From positions 42,249 to 106,248 of the forward strand of contig NZ_AZXF01000023.1 in the NCBI RefSeq assembly GCF_000515115.1: DNA of 64,000 bases, in the 5' to 3' direction. Origin of the DNA: Nocardiopsis sp. CNT312. Its GTDB lineage: Bacteria > Actinomycetota > Actinomycetes > Streptosporangiales > Streptosporangiaceae. Shown in pieces: positions 41,843 to 52,899 of this stretch. The notes under the pieces were generated by a model that saw only the letters and a program-made list of their open reading frames with translations, ran no database searches and was not told the DNA's origin. Made by a program: the position numbers and the translations under genes. Each line of letters starts with the position of its first letter. Position 1 is the first letter of the stretch.

Positions 41843-43720
41843 GTGGGATGGGGCACGGTGCAGGATTCGGACGAGCCCGAGCAGGATTCCTCTGAACGCG
41901 GGAGCGGGCCGGGCCGCGGTCCCGGTGCGCTCGCCGCGTGGCTCGGGGACCGCTGGTCCGCGCTGGCCCCGCACGTGTTCGACCGCCTCCTGCTGCTGAC
42001 CTCCCACGGCAGGCCCTCCCGGTTCGAACCCGGGCCCCTCGGCCTGTTCGGCGTCATGGTCGCGGCCATGGCGGTCACCTTCCTCGTCATCGGGACCGGG
42101 ACCGGGGGTGCGGGCGTCCCCCGGGGCGGCGCGCCCTCCCCGGGGCACTCGGAGGCCCCCGCCCAGGGGCGTCTGAGGTTCATGCTGGTCGGGGACTCCC
42201 TCACCCAGGGAAGCAGCGGTGACCACACCTGGCGGTACCGGCTGTGGAAGCACCTGGAGACGGTCGGCGTCGAGGCCGACTTCGTCGGTCCCTACGACGG
42301 CGTCTACGGGCTCCACGGGGGCGGGCACGGCGTCCGTGACTACGCCGATCCCGTCTTCGACACCGACCACGCGGCCCGCTGGGGGAGCGGTGCGGACGAA
42401 CTCGCGCGCACCGCCGCCCAGGCCGCGGCCCAGGGCCGGCCCCAGTACGTGCTGGTCCTGGCCGGGACCGAGGACCTCCTGAGCGGGGGCAGCGCCGAGC
42501 ACGCCCTGGCGGCGGTGGAGGACATCGTCTCGACGGTGCGGGTCGCCGCGGACGGGGTCCGGTTCGTGGTGGGCGAACTCCCGCCGGTGGAGGGCACCGG
42601 TGACGACGCCCGCGTCAACACCCAGGTCCACCGGTTCAACGCCGGTGTGGCGGGCCTCGCCGAACGGCTGTCATCGGATGGCTCCGCGGTGGCCGTCGCC
42701 CGGGTGGCCGACGGCTACGTGCCCTCCCGTGACGACTGGGACCACGTCCACCCCAACGCGCGGGGCGAGGTGCGCATCGCCGCCGCCTTCGCCGACGCGC
42801 TGGCCGGAGCGCTGGGGGTGGGGGAGCGCTACCCCCGGCCGCTCGCGCAACCCCGGACCGGGCCGCTGACGGCCCCCGAGCCCGAGGCCGAGCGCGATGG
42901 GGAGGTCCTGGAGATCAGTTGGGAGCCGGTCCCCGGTGCCACGGCCTACCGGGTCACCCGGCGCAGGCTGGACCCCGATCCCGGCGAGGCGGCGGTCCTG
43001 CCCGTGGACGTGGCCGAGGGGGAGGACGGTCTGCGGTCGGTACTGGTCGAGGGTCTGTCGAGCGGTGCCGAGTACGAGTTCACCGTCCGCCAGTACAAGG
43101 GCAGGGACGAGGGGGTGCCCTCCGAACCGCTCCGGTGGGTGTGGGACGACGATCCGCCGCCCGCGCCGACGGGCGTGCGCGTGGCCGGCGAGCGCGTGCT
43201 GTGGGACGCGGTGGCCGAGGCCGACCGTTACGAGGTGTGGACACGGGCGCTGGTGTGCGATGCGGGGGACGAGGCGCGGGTGCCGTACCACCCTGCGGAG
43301 GACGAGGAGAGGGGCGGCGACGGCGACGGCGGTGCCGACCAGGGCGGCGACGGCGGCACCGACCGGGACGGCGAGGGCCGCGGATCCGAGGAACCCGGCC
43401 GCGAGGGGCAGCGGGCCCCCGGCGTCCCCGGGCAGGGGACCCCGCTCCCGGAGCAGCCCGCCCCCGCGCCGACGGTTCCCGCCCCGGTCCCCTCGGAGCC
43501 GTCCCGGCCCGCACCGTCGGCCAAGCCGGCGGAGCCGGAGTGCGCACCCGTCGACGGCCGGGGCCCCGGCATCGGCCGCGGGTGGCGCTCCCAGGGGGCG
43601 ACCGGTACCCGTGCCGCGTGGCGGGTGACTGTGGACGGCCCCCACGAGGTGGTGGTGCGCGCCCACCGCGACTACGTGGAGGGCGGCTTCTCGGCCACTC
43701 TGGTCCTGGAGGACGCCTGA
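41843..43720 (+). CDS. SGNH/GDSL hydrolase with fibronectin type III and Pro/Gly-rich extension
   Basis: The 625-aa protein has one N-terminal membrane helix (about 68-86, VMVAAMAVTFLVIGTG). An SGNH esterase domain (about 105-330) follows, with block I VGDSLTQGSSG, block III-like GTEDL and the catalytic DWDHVHPN (Asp/His). Next come an FN3-like domain (about 345-430, ISWEPVPGATAYRVT), a low-complexity Gly/Asp/Pro stretch (about 480-560) and a C-terminal beta domain. It is probably a cell-surface deacetylase or esterase. The GTG at 41843 is used; a GTG 15 bp downstream is also possible. No carbohydrate partner gene is adjacent. Confidence 0.82.
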   Translation: MGWGTVQDSDEPEQDSSERGSGPGRGPGALAAWLGDRWSALAPHVFDRLLLLTSHGRPSRFEPGPLGLFGVMVAAMAVTFLVIGTGTGGAGVPRGGAPSPGHSEAPAQGRLRFMLVGDSLTQGSSGDHTWRYRLWKHLETVGVEADFVGPYDGVYGLHGGGHGVRDYADPVFDTDHAARWGSGADELARTAAQAAAQGRPQYVLVLAGTEDLLSGGSAEHALAAVEDIVSTVRVAADGVRFVVGELPPVEGTGDDARVNTQVHRFNAGVAGLAERLSSDGSAVAVARVADGYVPSRDDWDHVHPNARGEVRIAAAFADALAGALGVGERYPRPLAQPRTGPLTAPEPEAERDGEVLEISWEPVPGATAYRVTRRRLDPDPGEAAVLPVDVAEGEDGLRSVLVEGLSSGAEYEFTVRQYKGRDEGVPSEPLRWVWDDDPPPAPTGVRVAGERVLWDAVAEADRYEVWTRALVCDAGDEARVPYHPAEDEERGGDGDGGADQGGDGGTDRDGEGRGSEEPGREGQRAPGVPGQGTPLPEQPAPAPTVPAPVPSEPSRPAPSAKPAEPECAPVDGRGPGIGRGWRSQGATGTRAAWRVTVDGPHEVVVRAHRDYVEGGFSATLVLEDA

Positions 43721-43846
43721 GCGCGGGCTGGGGGCAGCGGTCCGCCTGCCGCGCCCGGAGGTGCCGGGCGCTCGCCGTCGCGGTAGGCCTTCCACGGGCC
43801 GTTTTCCGACGGGCAAGCGTCACCCCGGCAGTTTAGGATCGGCCCC

Positions 43847-44689
43847 ATGTGCGGTCGCTATGCCCAGTCCAGGAACCACCGGCAGCTCCAGCTCGCCTTC
43901 GGCCTGCCCGAGGAGGCGCTCACCGAGGAACCGCCCGACCCCAGGGCGTGGCCGCCGCTGGACGAGCTGCCCGCCGACTACAACATCGCCCCGGGCAGGC
44001 CCGTCTACGCTGTCCTCGGCCCGCCCCCGCAAGGGGAGGGCGTGTCCCCCGGCCCGTGCTCGCTGCACACCCTGCGCTGGGGGCTGGTCCCCTCCTGGGC
44101 CAAGGAGCGGGGCATCGGCTACCGGATGATCAACGCCCGCGCCGAGACCGTGGCCGACAAACCCGCCTTCCGCGCGGCCTACCGCCGCCGCCGCTGCCTG
44201 CTGCCCGCCGACGCCTACTACGAGTGGCAGCTGGTGGGACCGGACGGGCGCCCTCGGCCCAGCACGTCCCCGGCCACCGACCCCGAGCACAAGAAGCGCA
44301 AGTCCAAGGCGGCCAAGCGCCCCTTCGCGATCCGCTACCGGGACGGCGCTCCGCTGGCCCTGGCGGGGATCTTCGAGCGCTGGCGCGACCCGGAGACGGA
44401 CGAGAGCGACCCCGCCGCCTGGCTGTGGAGCTGCGCGGTCGTCACCACGCAGGCCGCCCCCGGCCTCGACCACATCCACGAGCGCATGCCCGTCGTCGTG
44501 CCCGAGCAGGACTGGCGGGTCTGGCTGGACCCGGCCTCCGGGTCCGCCGACCTCTCCCACACCCTGGCCTCGACTCCGGTGTCGGAGCTGGCGGTCGACG
44601 AGGTGTCCACCGAGGTCAACAGCGTCAAGAACAACGGGCCGGGCCTGCTCGAACCCGTGGCGGGGGAGGAACCGGACACCCTCTTCTGA
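43847..44689 (+). CDS. SOS response-associated peptidase (SRAP, YedK/HMCES family)
   Basis: This 280-aa protein has the full SRAP active site: Cys2 (MCGRYAQ), Asn in MINARAET, Glu in YYEW and His in DHIHERMPV. Such proteins form a thiazolidine cross-link through Cys2 with abasic sites in single-stranded DNA, shielding them from breakage. Compared with ~220-aa YedK, it carries a Lys-rich insertion near 145-165 (KKRKSKAAKR). The ATG must be used because Cys2 has to be exposed. A TAGGAT hexamer at 43832-43837 lies only 9 bp upstream, suggesting a leaderless or short-leader mRNA. Confidence 0.94.
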   Translation: MCGRYAQSRNHRQLQLAFGLPEEALTEEPPDPRAWPPLDELPADYNIAPGRPVYAVLGPPPQGEGVSPGPCSLHTLRWGLVPSWAKERGIGYRMINARAETVADKPAFRAAYRRRRCLLPADAYYEWQLVGPDGRPRPSTSPATDPEHKKRKSKAAKRPFAIRYRDGAPLALAGIFERWRDPETDESDPAAWLWSCAVVTTQAAPGLDHIHERMPVVVPEQDWRVWLDPASGSADLSHTLASTPVSELAVDEVSTEVNSVKNNGPGLLEPVAGEEPDTLF

Positions 44690-44831
44690 GGGGTCCGTTC
44701 CCCTTCCGGCGCGGACGTTCATCCGGCGTCCGCAAGTGAACCAGCAGTATCGAAACCATGGGTTCACTGTCTGCCGGCTTCGTCGTGCGTGTCGGCATCC
44801 CGCCACAGGGGCGGAACGGCGGGCACACCCT

Positions 44832-45030
44832 CCCCGTCAGCTCACCCTCCTCACCACCGCGTGCGCGCTCCCGCTCGCCGGCTGCTCCTCCTCCGACGGC
44901 GACAACGGCTCCGGCGCCCTCGTCTTCGCTTCTCAGCCCGGCACCGACGGCCCCGAGCGGCTCGCTCAGACCGAGCCGGTCGCCGGCATCGCCACCGAGT
45001 GCCCCGCCGACTCCAGGGGCGTGGCCGGGA
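44832..45030 (+). pseudogene. 5' fragment of a lipoprotein gene
   Basis: A lipoprotein signal, LTLLTTACALPLAGCSSSDGD, is followed by about 40 residues with good codon bias (ALVFASQPGTDGPERLAQ, ECPADSRG). The frame then loses coding character near 45030. I find no plausible start just upstream and no recognisable domain. It is probably the remains of a secreted lipoprotein. Confidence 0.4.
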
Positions 45031-45093
45031 CGGACGCGAGAGAAGGCGGGCGACCAGTGCGTCCAGCACCGTTCGGGAGGCGCGCGGTGATAG

Positions 45094-45354
45094 GGGGCTG
45101 CGAGTACCGCTCGGGGCCACCGCGGAGGAGCGGTCTGCCGGGAGAACCACGTCCGGGTCCGCCAAGAGCCGCTCCTGGAACGGGTGCGGGCGGAGGCCGC
45201 CCGCGGCGGCCCGCCCTCCGGCACCGATGTGGAGGCCTTCGCCGAGCTCCTCTCCGGGGCGGGCCATGACCAGTTCCCGGTGCGCCCCGGCGACGGCCTG
45301 GGCCTGGACCGGATCCACCGGGCCGTCCGCCTGGTCAGGTCCGCCGCCTCCTGA
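45094..45354 (+). pseudogene. 3' fragment of an unidentified gene
   Basis: After a TAG at 45091-45093, an 86-codon frame runs to a TGA with high third-position G+C, including PLLERVRAEAARGG, DVEAFAELLSGAGH and LGLDRIHRAVRLVRSAAS. It lacks an obvious start codon and Shine-Dalgarno. With the lipoprotein fragment just upstream, it suggests a deletion between two genes. I do not recognise the family. Confidence 0.35.
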
Positions 45355-45441
45355 GCCCGGGGCCACACTTTTCTGACCCCGGGGTGATGGACGGGGGCAC
45401 CGCGCCCCCGGTTATGGTGTGCGGGGCCCAAGGGCCTGTGA

Positions 45442-47223
<1,782 letters not shown>

Positions 47224-47230
47224 GCCGTGG

Positions 47231-47261
47231 GCGGGGCGCGTCGTCCTTCGGCGCGCCCCGC
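47231..47261. terminator. Hairpin between convergent thiC and methyltransferase genes
   Basis: GCGGGGCGCG (47231-47240) and CGCGCCCCGC (47252-47261) are perfect 10-bp arms with an 11-nt loop in a 41-bp gap. Confidence 0.8.
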
Positions 47262-47264
47262 GCC

Positions 47265-48080
47265 TCAGTCGGGTTTGCGGGCGCTGGCCACCAGGTGTAC
47301 GCCCACGTAGTCGTCGGACTCGGTGGCGCGCAGCTCCATCTCCACCAGGCGGCCCATCGATCTGGGGTCGCGGGTCAGCATCATCTCGACCGTGGAGGCC
47401 GACAGCACCGTGCGCGGCTTGAGCCACTCCAGTTCGAGCCCGGCGTCCGCCAGGCACTCGGTGAGTTGTTCCGCGGTGAAGCAGCGGGTGATGGAGCCGT
47501 CCGGCCAGGGGACCAGGAGCACGTCGGCGCTGGGGGCGTGGCTGAGCTCGGGCCAACAGTCCTGTTCGGCCAGCAGGGCCATTCCCAGCACCACCGAGTC
47601 CACGCAGGCGAGCACCCGTCCGCCGGGGCGCAGGACCCGCGTGATCTCCGCGAGGGAGGCCTCGGTCGCCAGTTGCCGGGACAGGACACGGTTGTCGGCG
47701 ATGACCCCGTCGAAGGACTCGGAGGCGAAGGCGCGCATCAGGGCGGAGTCGCCCACGACGGGGCACATCCGGCCGCGTCTGGCGGGTCTGGGCGGGACCG
47801 CGCGCCCGTTCACGAGGGTCAGGGGGCGGCGCATGGCCATGTCCGGTGACGGCAGCAGGGTGACGACGTCGTGTCCGGAGGCGACGGCCCGGTGCGTGCC
47901 CTGGAAGTCGGGGCTCGACAGGTCGAGAAGCCGTGCGGGCGCGGAGGGGAGCCAGCCGCCGATCTGCGCTTCGGCGACGGCCCAGTAGAAGCGCCAGTAG
48001 TCCGAGAGCCGGTCGGGGGCGGAGAACTGGGCGGCCGGGGACCGGGGGCGATCGGCGGCCGGAGTCGAGGACGGTTGCAC
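47265..48080 (-). CDS. Class I SAM-dependent methyltransferase-like protein
   Basis: This 271-aa protein has a class I methyltransferase layout. ARLLDLSSPDFQGTHRAV occupies the motif I region, a degenerate version without GxGxG. ASESFDGVIADNRVLSR lies at motif IV and ITRVLRPGGRVLACVDSVV at motif VI. The weak motif I makes SAM use uncertain. The GTG at 48080 was chosen because GAGAGGAG lies a few nt upstream; longer starts to 48140 exist. It is divergent from sigR, and its promoter region is shared with the SigR-type promoter at 48212, which points away from it. The substrate is unknown. Confidence 0.7.
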   Translation of the reverse strand: MQPSSTPAADRPRSPAAQFSAPDRLSDYWRFYWAVAEAQIGGWLPSAPARLLDLSSPDFQGTHRAVASGHDVVTLLPSPDMAMRRPLTLVNGRAVPPRPARRGRMCPVVGDSALMRAFASESFDGVIADNRVLSRQLATEASLAEITRVLRPGGRVLACVDSVVLGMALLAEQDCWPELSHAPSADVLLVPWPDGSITRCFTAEQLTECLADAGLELEWLKPRTVLSASTVEMMLTRDPRSMGRLVEMELRATESDDYVGVHLVASARKPD

Positions 48081-48211
48081 GTGCACTCCTCTCCCATCCT
48101 GAAATGGTCCTACCCGCACTCTCCCATGACTCACCTCCACAGACGCAGCCGATCAGCGAAGTTCGCGCTCCGAACGGAAGCGGATCGGGGGTGAACGGGT
48201 GCCCTGTCACC

Positions 48212-48237
48212 GGAATCAGCCCGCAGAGAACATTGTT
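48212..48237 (+). promoter_or_regulatory. SigR-dependent promoter of sigR
   Basis: GGAAT (48212-48216), exactly 18 bp, then GTT (48235-48237) is the textbook sigma-R consensus. It lies upstream of the sigR gene and implies positive autoregulation under thiol stress. Confidence 0.85.
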
Positions 48238-48295
48238 GTGACCGTCACCGCGAGGGCGAGTACGCCCCGGAGACGCTTCCCTGGGAAGGAGGGCC

Positions 48296-49107
<812 letters not shown>

Positions 49108-49111
<4 letters not shown>

Positions 49112-49416
49112 GCGGCGGCCACGGCAAGGACAAGGACATCTCGTGCAGTGAGGTGTTGGACAAGCTCTACACCTACATCGACGGTGAGCTTGAGGACGAC
49201 AACTGCGACCAGGTCCGCGAGCATCTGGACGACTGTCGGCCCTGCCTGGAGGAGTACGGACTGGAGGAGGCCGTCAAGCGGCTGGTCGCCAGGCACTGCG
49301 GGTGCGACCCCGTTCCCTTGGGCCTGCGGGACAAGGTCCTCGGACGGCTGGCGCGGGCCCGTGAGGAGTACGCGGCGCGTGAGGTGGGGGTGGAACGGCC
49401 CGGAACCCCCACCTGA
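49108..49416 (+). CDS. rsrA: Zinc-binding redox-sensing anti-sigma factor RsrA
   Basis: This 102-aa ZAS-family protein has the HxxxCxxC zinc motif in [18 protein letters not shown] and a further Cys in [18 protein letters not shown], as in RsrA, where disulfide formation releases zinc and frees SigR. Its ATG overlaps the sigR stop (ATGA, 49108-49111), giving stoichiometric translation. Two more cysteines lie in [10 protein letters not shown] 44-bp palindrome terminates the operon. Confidence 0.95.
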
Positions 49417-49442
49417 TCCGGGGGGCGCGAAACGGCGGGTGC

Positions 49443-49486
49443 ACGGGGCGGCGGTGCCGGAGAATTCTCCGGCACCGCCGCCCCGT
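49443..49486 (+). terminator. 44-bp perfect palindrome, sigR-rsrA terminator
   Basis: The sequence ACGGGGCGGCGGTGCCGGAG... is an exact palindrome of 22-bp arms with no loop, centred at 49464/49465. It begins 27 bp after the rsrA stop. Confidence 0.8.
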
Positions 49487-50046
49487 ATCGTGTGCGGAGT
49501 AGGTGTGGCGCAGATGCGCCATTAAAGTCGAATGTCATATTATGAACGCTCTGCCATCATTGGGTATTGTTTATGGGATTATTCCGTATCTCTGATGTGG
49601 TTTTGGTCGACTTGTGGGAGGTCTGGTTCCTTCGCTGGGCGGCGACACGCCCGGCGGCGCGCCCCTCTTTCGTGTCGTGATCGACTCGGAATGATTTTTC
49701 CCGTCGATCTTGGCCGCCGCATGATGATGTGACCATGTGTAGTCGCGACTGGTGGGTATAGGTGTCCTGCTGTGCGGGTTTCTCCGTGAGGGTGGGGGTT
49801 GCGCGGTCTCGACTGCTCTTCTGGTGTTACGTAGAGTTAGATCGCCCATTTCCTAGTTGAATTAGTATTTCCATATGATGGAATTATCGATGCTCTTCTG
49901 GGTGTGTTCGGGGTACGGTTCGGGTCGTGGGTAATCGGGTGGCTACGCTTGGCCGTTAAACTGGACTCCATATCCAACGAATGGGGTAATTTATTCCGCG
50001 TGTCCAGGGAGTGGGCACGTGTATGACTCGGGGAGAGGGGACAACC
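49487..50046 (+). promoter_or_regulatory. 560-bp AT-rich intergenic region before the HD-GYP operon
   Basis: G+C drops well below the surrounding genes from about 49510 to 50020. Frames here are short and lack codon bias. I recognise no RNA gene, riboswitch or mobile-element end. It presumably contains the promoter of the 25-aa peptide and HD-GYP genes. Horizontal origin or a structured RNA cannot be excluded. Confidence 0.4.
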
Positions 50047-50124
50047 GTGTTCATCGGCATGGTGCACGTCGTGATGATGGTTCTTTGGTCGGTATCCGCC
50101 TTCGCCGGATGGTCCTGGTGGTAG
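50047..50124 (+). CDS. 25-aa Trp-rich hydrophobic small peptide
   Basis: A GTG with GGGGAGAGGGG seven nt upstream opens a 25-codon frame of a single hydrophobic helix (MVHVVMMVLWSVSAF) ending AGWSWW and TAG. An in-frame ATG at 50023 could extend it by eight residues. The strong ribosome site and its place 57 bp before the HD-GYP gene suggest a translated small membrane protein or a leader peptide. Four Trp codons, three at the very end, would also suit a tryptophan-sensing leader, but no trp gene follows. Confidence 0.45.
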   Translation: MFIGMVHVVMMVLWSVSAFAGWSWW

Positions 50125-50181
50125 AACAGAACCGGTGAAATCATGACAGTCTGAGTCGTCGTCGGCAGGGGGTGAACGGGG

Positions 50182-51555
50182 GTGCGGGCTCTTCCCGGTG
50201 GCGCACGCGTCTATGTCGGAACCATCATCGCCAGCGCCGTCGCCATCGTGTTGGTCGGGCCGTATTCGGGGATCCACCTCAAGACACTGGTCCTGGTGGC
50301 CGTCCTCTTCGTGGTCGCCGAGTCCATCAGCACGATCGTCGTCTCACACGGCAAGATGGGCATGTCGCCGAGTTCGGCGGTATCGCTCGCCGCGGTCGTC
50401 CTGGTCGGACCCGTGGGCGCGGCGGTGGTGGGGTTTGCCTCCTGCCTGACCATCCGCAGACAGAACCTGGTGAAACGGCTCTTCAACGGGGCCCAGTTCG
50501 CCTTGGCCGGATACGCCGCCGGGCACGCCTACCTCCTGTGCGGAGGCAGTGTCGGCCCGCCGGCGCGGGAGGACTTTCCGGCCGTCATCGCGCCCTACCT
50601 CGTCGCGGTCCTGACCCACACAGCGGTCAACTCCGCACTCGTCGGCGTGCTGATGTGGACACTGGGCGGCCAGCGCCCCCAGGGCAGGCGCCCGGTCAAC
50701 TGGCGTCCGCTGGCCGCGGTCGAACTGTCCTCCATCGGCTACCAGATGCTCGGCCTGGCCATCGCGGCCGTGTGGGGCGGGGTCGGCGTCATCGCTCCGC
50801 TGATGGTCCTGCTGCCCCTGTTCATCGCCCGCTGGACCTTCGCCCAGCAGGCGGCCGAGGCACGGGCCCACGAGGCCACCCTCGCCACCCTGTGCCAGGC
50901 GGTCGAGACCAAGGACCACTACACCCGCGGCCACTGCATGCGCGTGGCCGAGGCATCCGCGATGATCGCGCGGGAGCTCGGCATGCCCGCCGAACGGGTG
51001 CAGAAGATCCGCTACGCCGGAATGCTGCACGACATCGGCAAGCTCGGGGTGCCCACCAAGGTGCTCCAGAAGCAGGGCAGGCTCACCGACGAGGAGTACG
51101 CGGTCATCAAGCTGCACCCCACGCGCGGCTACGAGATCGTCCGCGAGATCAGCTTCCTCGACGAGACTCTGGACGGGATCCGCCACCACCACGAGAAGCT
51201 GGACGGAACTGGTTACCCGATGGGGCTGGTGGGGATGGAGATCCCCGAGTCCGCCCGCATCATCAGCGTGGCCGACGTGTTCGACTGCCTCACTTCCACC
51301 CGCTCCTACAAGAAGGCGTGGCCGGTGGACGAGGCCATCGCCGAACTGCGCGACTGCGCCGGGACCCAGTTCGACCCGCGGATGGTGGAGGCGCTCGTGC
51401 GGGCCGTCGCCCGCGAGGGCTGGAGCACACCCGACATCGCCGAACCGCCCGGCGGCAGCTACACGGTGCCCGAACAGGGCTCCCCCGCCGACGATCGGGC
51501 CTCGGCGCGCGGCGGCGGCGCGCCCGCCGAGGCAGTGACCGGCGGGCGCGAGTGA
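50182..51555 (+). CDS. Membrane HD-GYP domain phosphodiesterase-like protein
   Basis: The 457-aa protein has about six or seven N-terminal helices (residues 10-215). A cytoplasmic HD-GYP domain follows (about 225-400): RGHCMRVAEASAMIA, MLHDIGKLGVPTKVL, HPTRGYEIV, IRHHHEKLDGTGYP and SVADVFDCLTS. HD-GYP proteins hydrolyse cyclic dinucleotides, classically c-di-GMP, in a bimetallic site, and all metal ligands appear present. The low-complexity tail (about 420-457) is probably disordered. GTG 50182 follows CAGGGGG. The stop overlaps the next gene by one base, so the two HD proteins are made together. Confidence 0.88.
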   Translation: MRALPGGARVYVGTIIASAVAIVLVGPYSGIHLKTLVLVAVLFVVAESISTIVVSHGKMGMSPSSAVSLAAVVLVGPVGAAVVGFASCLTIRRQNLVKRLFNGAQFALAGYAAGHAYLLCGGSVGPPAREDFPAVIAPYLVAVLTHTAVNSALVGVLMWTLGGQRPQGRRPVNWRPLAAVELSSIGYQMLGLAIAAVWGGVGVIAPLMVLLPLFIARWTFAQQAAEARAHEATLATLCQAVETKDHYTRGHCMRVAEASAMIARELGMPAERVQKIRYAGMLHDIGKLGVPTKVLQKQGRLTDEEYAVIKLHPTRGYEIVREISFLDETLDGIRHHHEKLDGTGYPMGLVGMEIPESARIISVADVFDCLTSTRSYKKAWPVDEAIAELRDCAGTQFDPRMVEALVRAVAREGWSTPDIAEPPGGSYTVPEQGSPADDRASARGGGAPAEAVTGGRE

Positions 51556-52889
51556 TGGCAGAGGAACGGGAGAGCGGGGAGCCGCCCTCCCGGCGGCCCC
51601 TGACCGGCCCCGAGGGCGGCGCGCTCCGGCACCACAGGCCCCGCGGACCCTTCTGGCGCACCACGCGCCCCCTGCGGGCCGTACTCGTCGGCGCGGCAGG
51701 TGCCGCGGCGCTCTTCGCCCTCGTCTCGACCGCGGTGCACGGCACCGTCCAGCCCTACGTCGCCCTGGCCTTCTGCCTGGTCATCACGGGCGGCGAGATG
51801 TCGCGCATCACTCTGCCCGGTCACCGGGAGGTCGCCCCCATCGCCTCGGCGGGCGCGATCAGCTACGCGCTGCTGATCAGTCTGGGCGGCAACCCCGTCC
51901 AGCACCCGGCGGCCCAGGTGATCGCCGTCGTCTCCCTGGGCATGGCGCTGGGGGAGCTGCCCTACGTCGCGGTCGGCCGCGGGCCGCGGATGGAAGACCT
52001 CGCCCGCCGCCTGCTCACCGTGGTGCTGATCGCCGTGCTGTTTCGCCCGCTGGCCGACACGCTCTCCCTGACGGAGGCCTCGGTCGGGCTCAGCGCCCTG
52101 ATGACCCTCCTCGTGATGTGCGCCTGGCTGACCGACGCGGTGGTGGCCGCGGCGGTGCGTGCCGAACGGCTGCGCACCGGCCTGCTGGTCGCGGCCCGGG
52201 ACGAGGTGCGCGCCCAGTTCGCCACGGGGGCCGCCATCGGCGCGAGCGGGGTCCTGATCGCCCTGGCCTGCACCGTTACCGGGCTCGTGGGCCTTCTGGT
52301 GTTCAGCGCCCCGCTCCTGGTCTCCCAGATCGCCTTCCGGCGCCACGCGGTGGTGCGCCGCACCTACCTGGAGACGGTGCGCGCGCTGTCCAGGGTCACC
52401 GAGGTCGGCGGCTACGTGGAGAACGGCCACTCCCGCCGCGTCAGCCACCTCGCGCACGGGATCGCCTGCGAACTGGGGTTCTCCGAGGACCGGCTCCTGG
52501 AACTGGAGTACGCGGCCCTGATGCACGACATCGGACAACTGTCCCTGCACGAGCCCATCGCCGGAGGGGCGACCGTCTTGTCCTCGCCCAAGGAACAGCG
52601 CCGGATCGCCGAGCTCGGGTCGGACATCATCCGCCAGACCGGCGTCCTGGACGAGGTCGCCGAGATCGTCCGCCGCCAGTGCGAGCCCGTGGCCGGGGAC
52701 GGCGAGGCCGGCGCGCCCCCGCTGGGCAGCCGCATCATCAAGGTCGCCAACGCCTTCGACGACCTGGTCGGCGGGAGCGACGACGAGGTCCGCCGCGCGG
52801 CCGTCCTGGAGCGGCTCCGTATGGACACCGACAGCGAGTACGACCCCAGGGTCGTGGACGCCCTGGCGACCGTCCTGGCCCGGGCCTGA
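51555..52889 (+). CDS. Membrane HD-domain protein with degenerate GYP region
   Basis: The 444-aa partner of the preceding gene has a basic N-terminus, about six to eight helices (45-255) and an HD domain (about 265-440) with GHSRRVSHLAHGIA and LMHDIGQLSL. In place of HHHEKLDGTGYP it has IVRRQCEPVAG, so the GYP motif and several metal ligands are missing. It may be catalytically weak or a regulatory partner of the intact HD-GYP protein. Its ATG overlaps the upstream stop (TGATG). It converges on dasR with a 10-bp gap. Confidence 0.8.
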   Translation: MAEERESGEPPSRRPLTGPEGGALRHHRPRGPFWRTTRPLRAVLVGAAGAAALFALVSTAVHGTVQPYVALAFCLVITGGEMSRITLPGHREVAPIASAGAISYALLISLGGNPVQHPAAQVIAVVSLGMALGELPYVAVGRGPRMEDLARRLLTVVLIAVLFRPLADTLSLTEASVGLSALMTLLVMCAWLTDAVVAAAVRAERLRTGLLVAARDEVRAQFATGAAIGASGVLIALACTVTGLVGLLVFSAPLLVSQIAFRRHAVVRRTYLETVRALSRVTEVGGYVENGHSRRVSHLAHGIACELGFSEDRLLELEYAALMHDIGQLSLHEPIAGGATVLSSPKEQRRIAELGSDIIRQTGVLDEVAEIVRRQCEPVAGDGEAGAPPLGSRIIKVANAFDDLVGGSDDEVRRAAVLERLRMDTDSEYDPRVVDALATVLARA

Positions 52890-52899
52890 AGCCCTTGCG

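Noticed and set aside
42015..42030. tRNA T-arm-like GGTTCGAACCCGG
   Set aside because: It lies inside the SGNH hydrolase coding frame and no cloverleaf can be drawn around it.
50047..50124. Classical trp attenuator
   Set aside because: Trp codons cluster before the stop, but no tryptophan biosynthesis or transport gene follows and no alternative terminator/antiterminator was evident.
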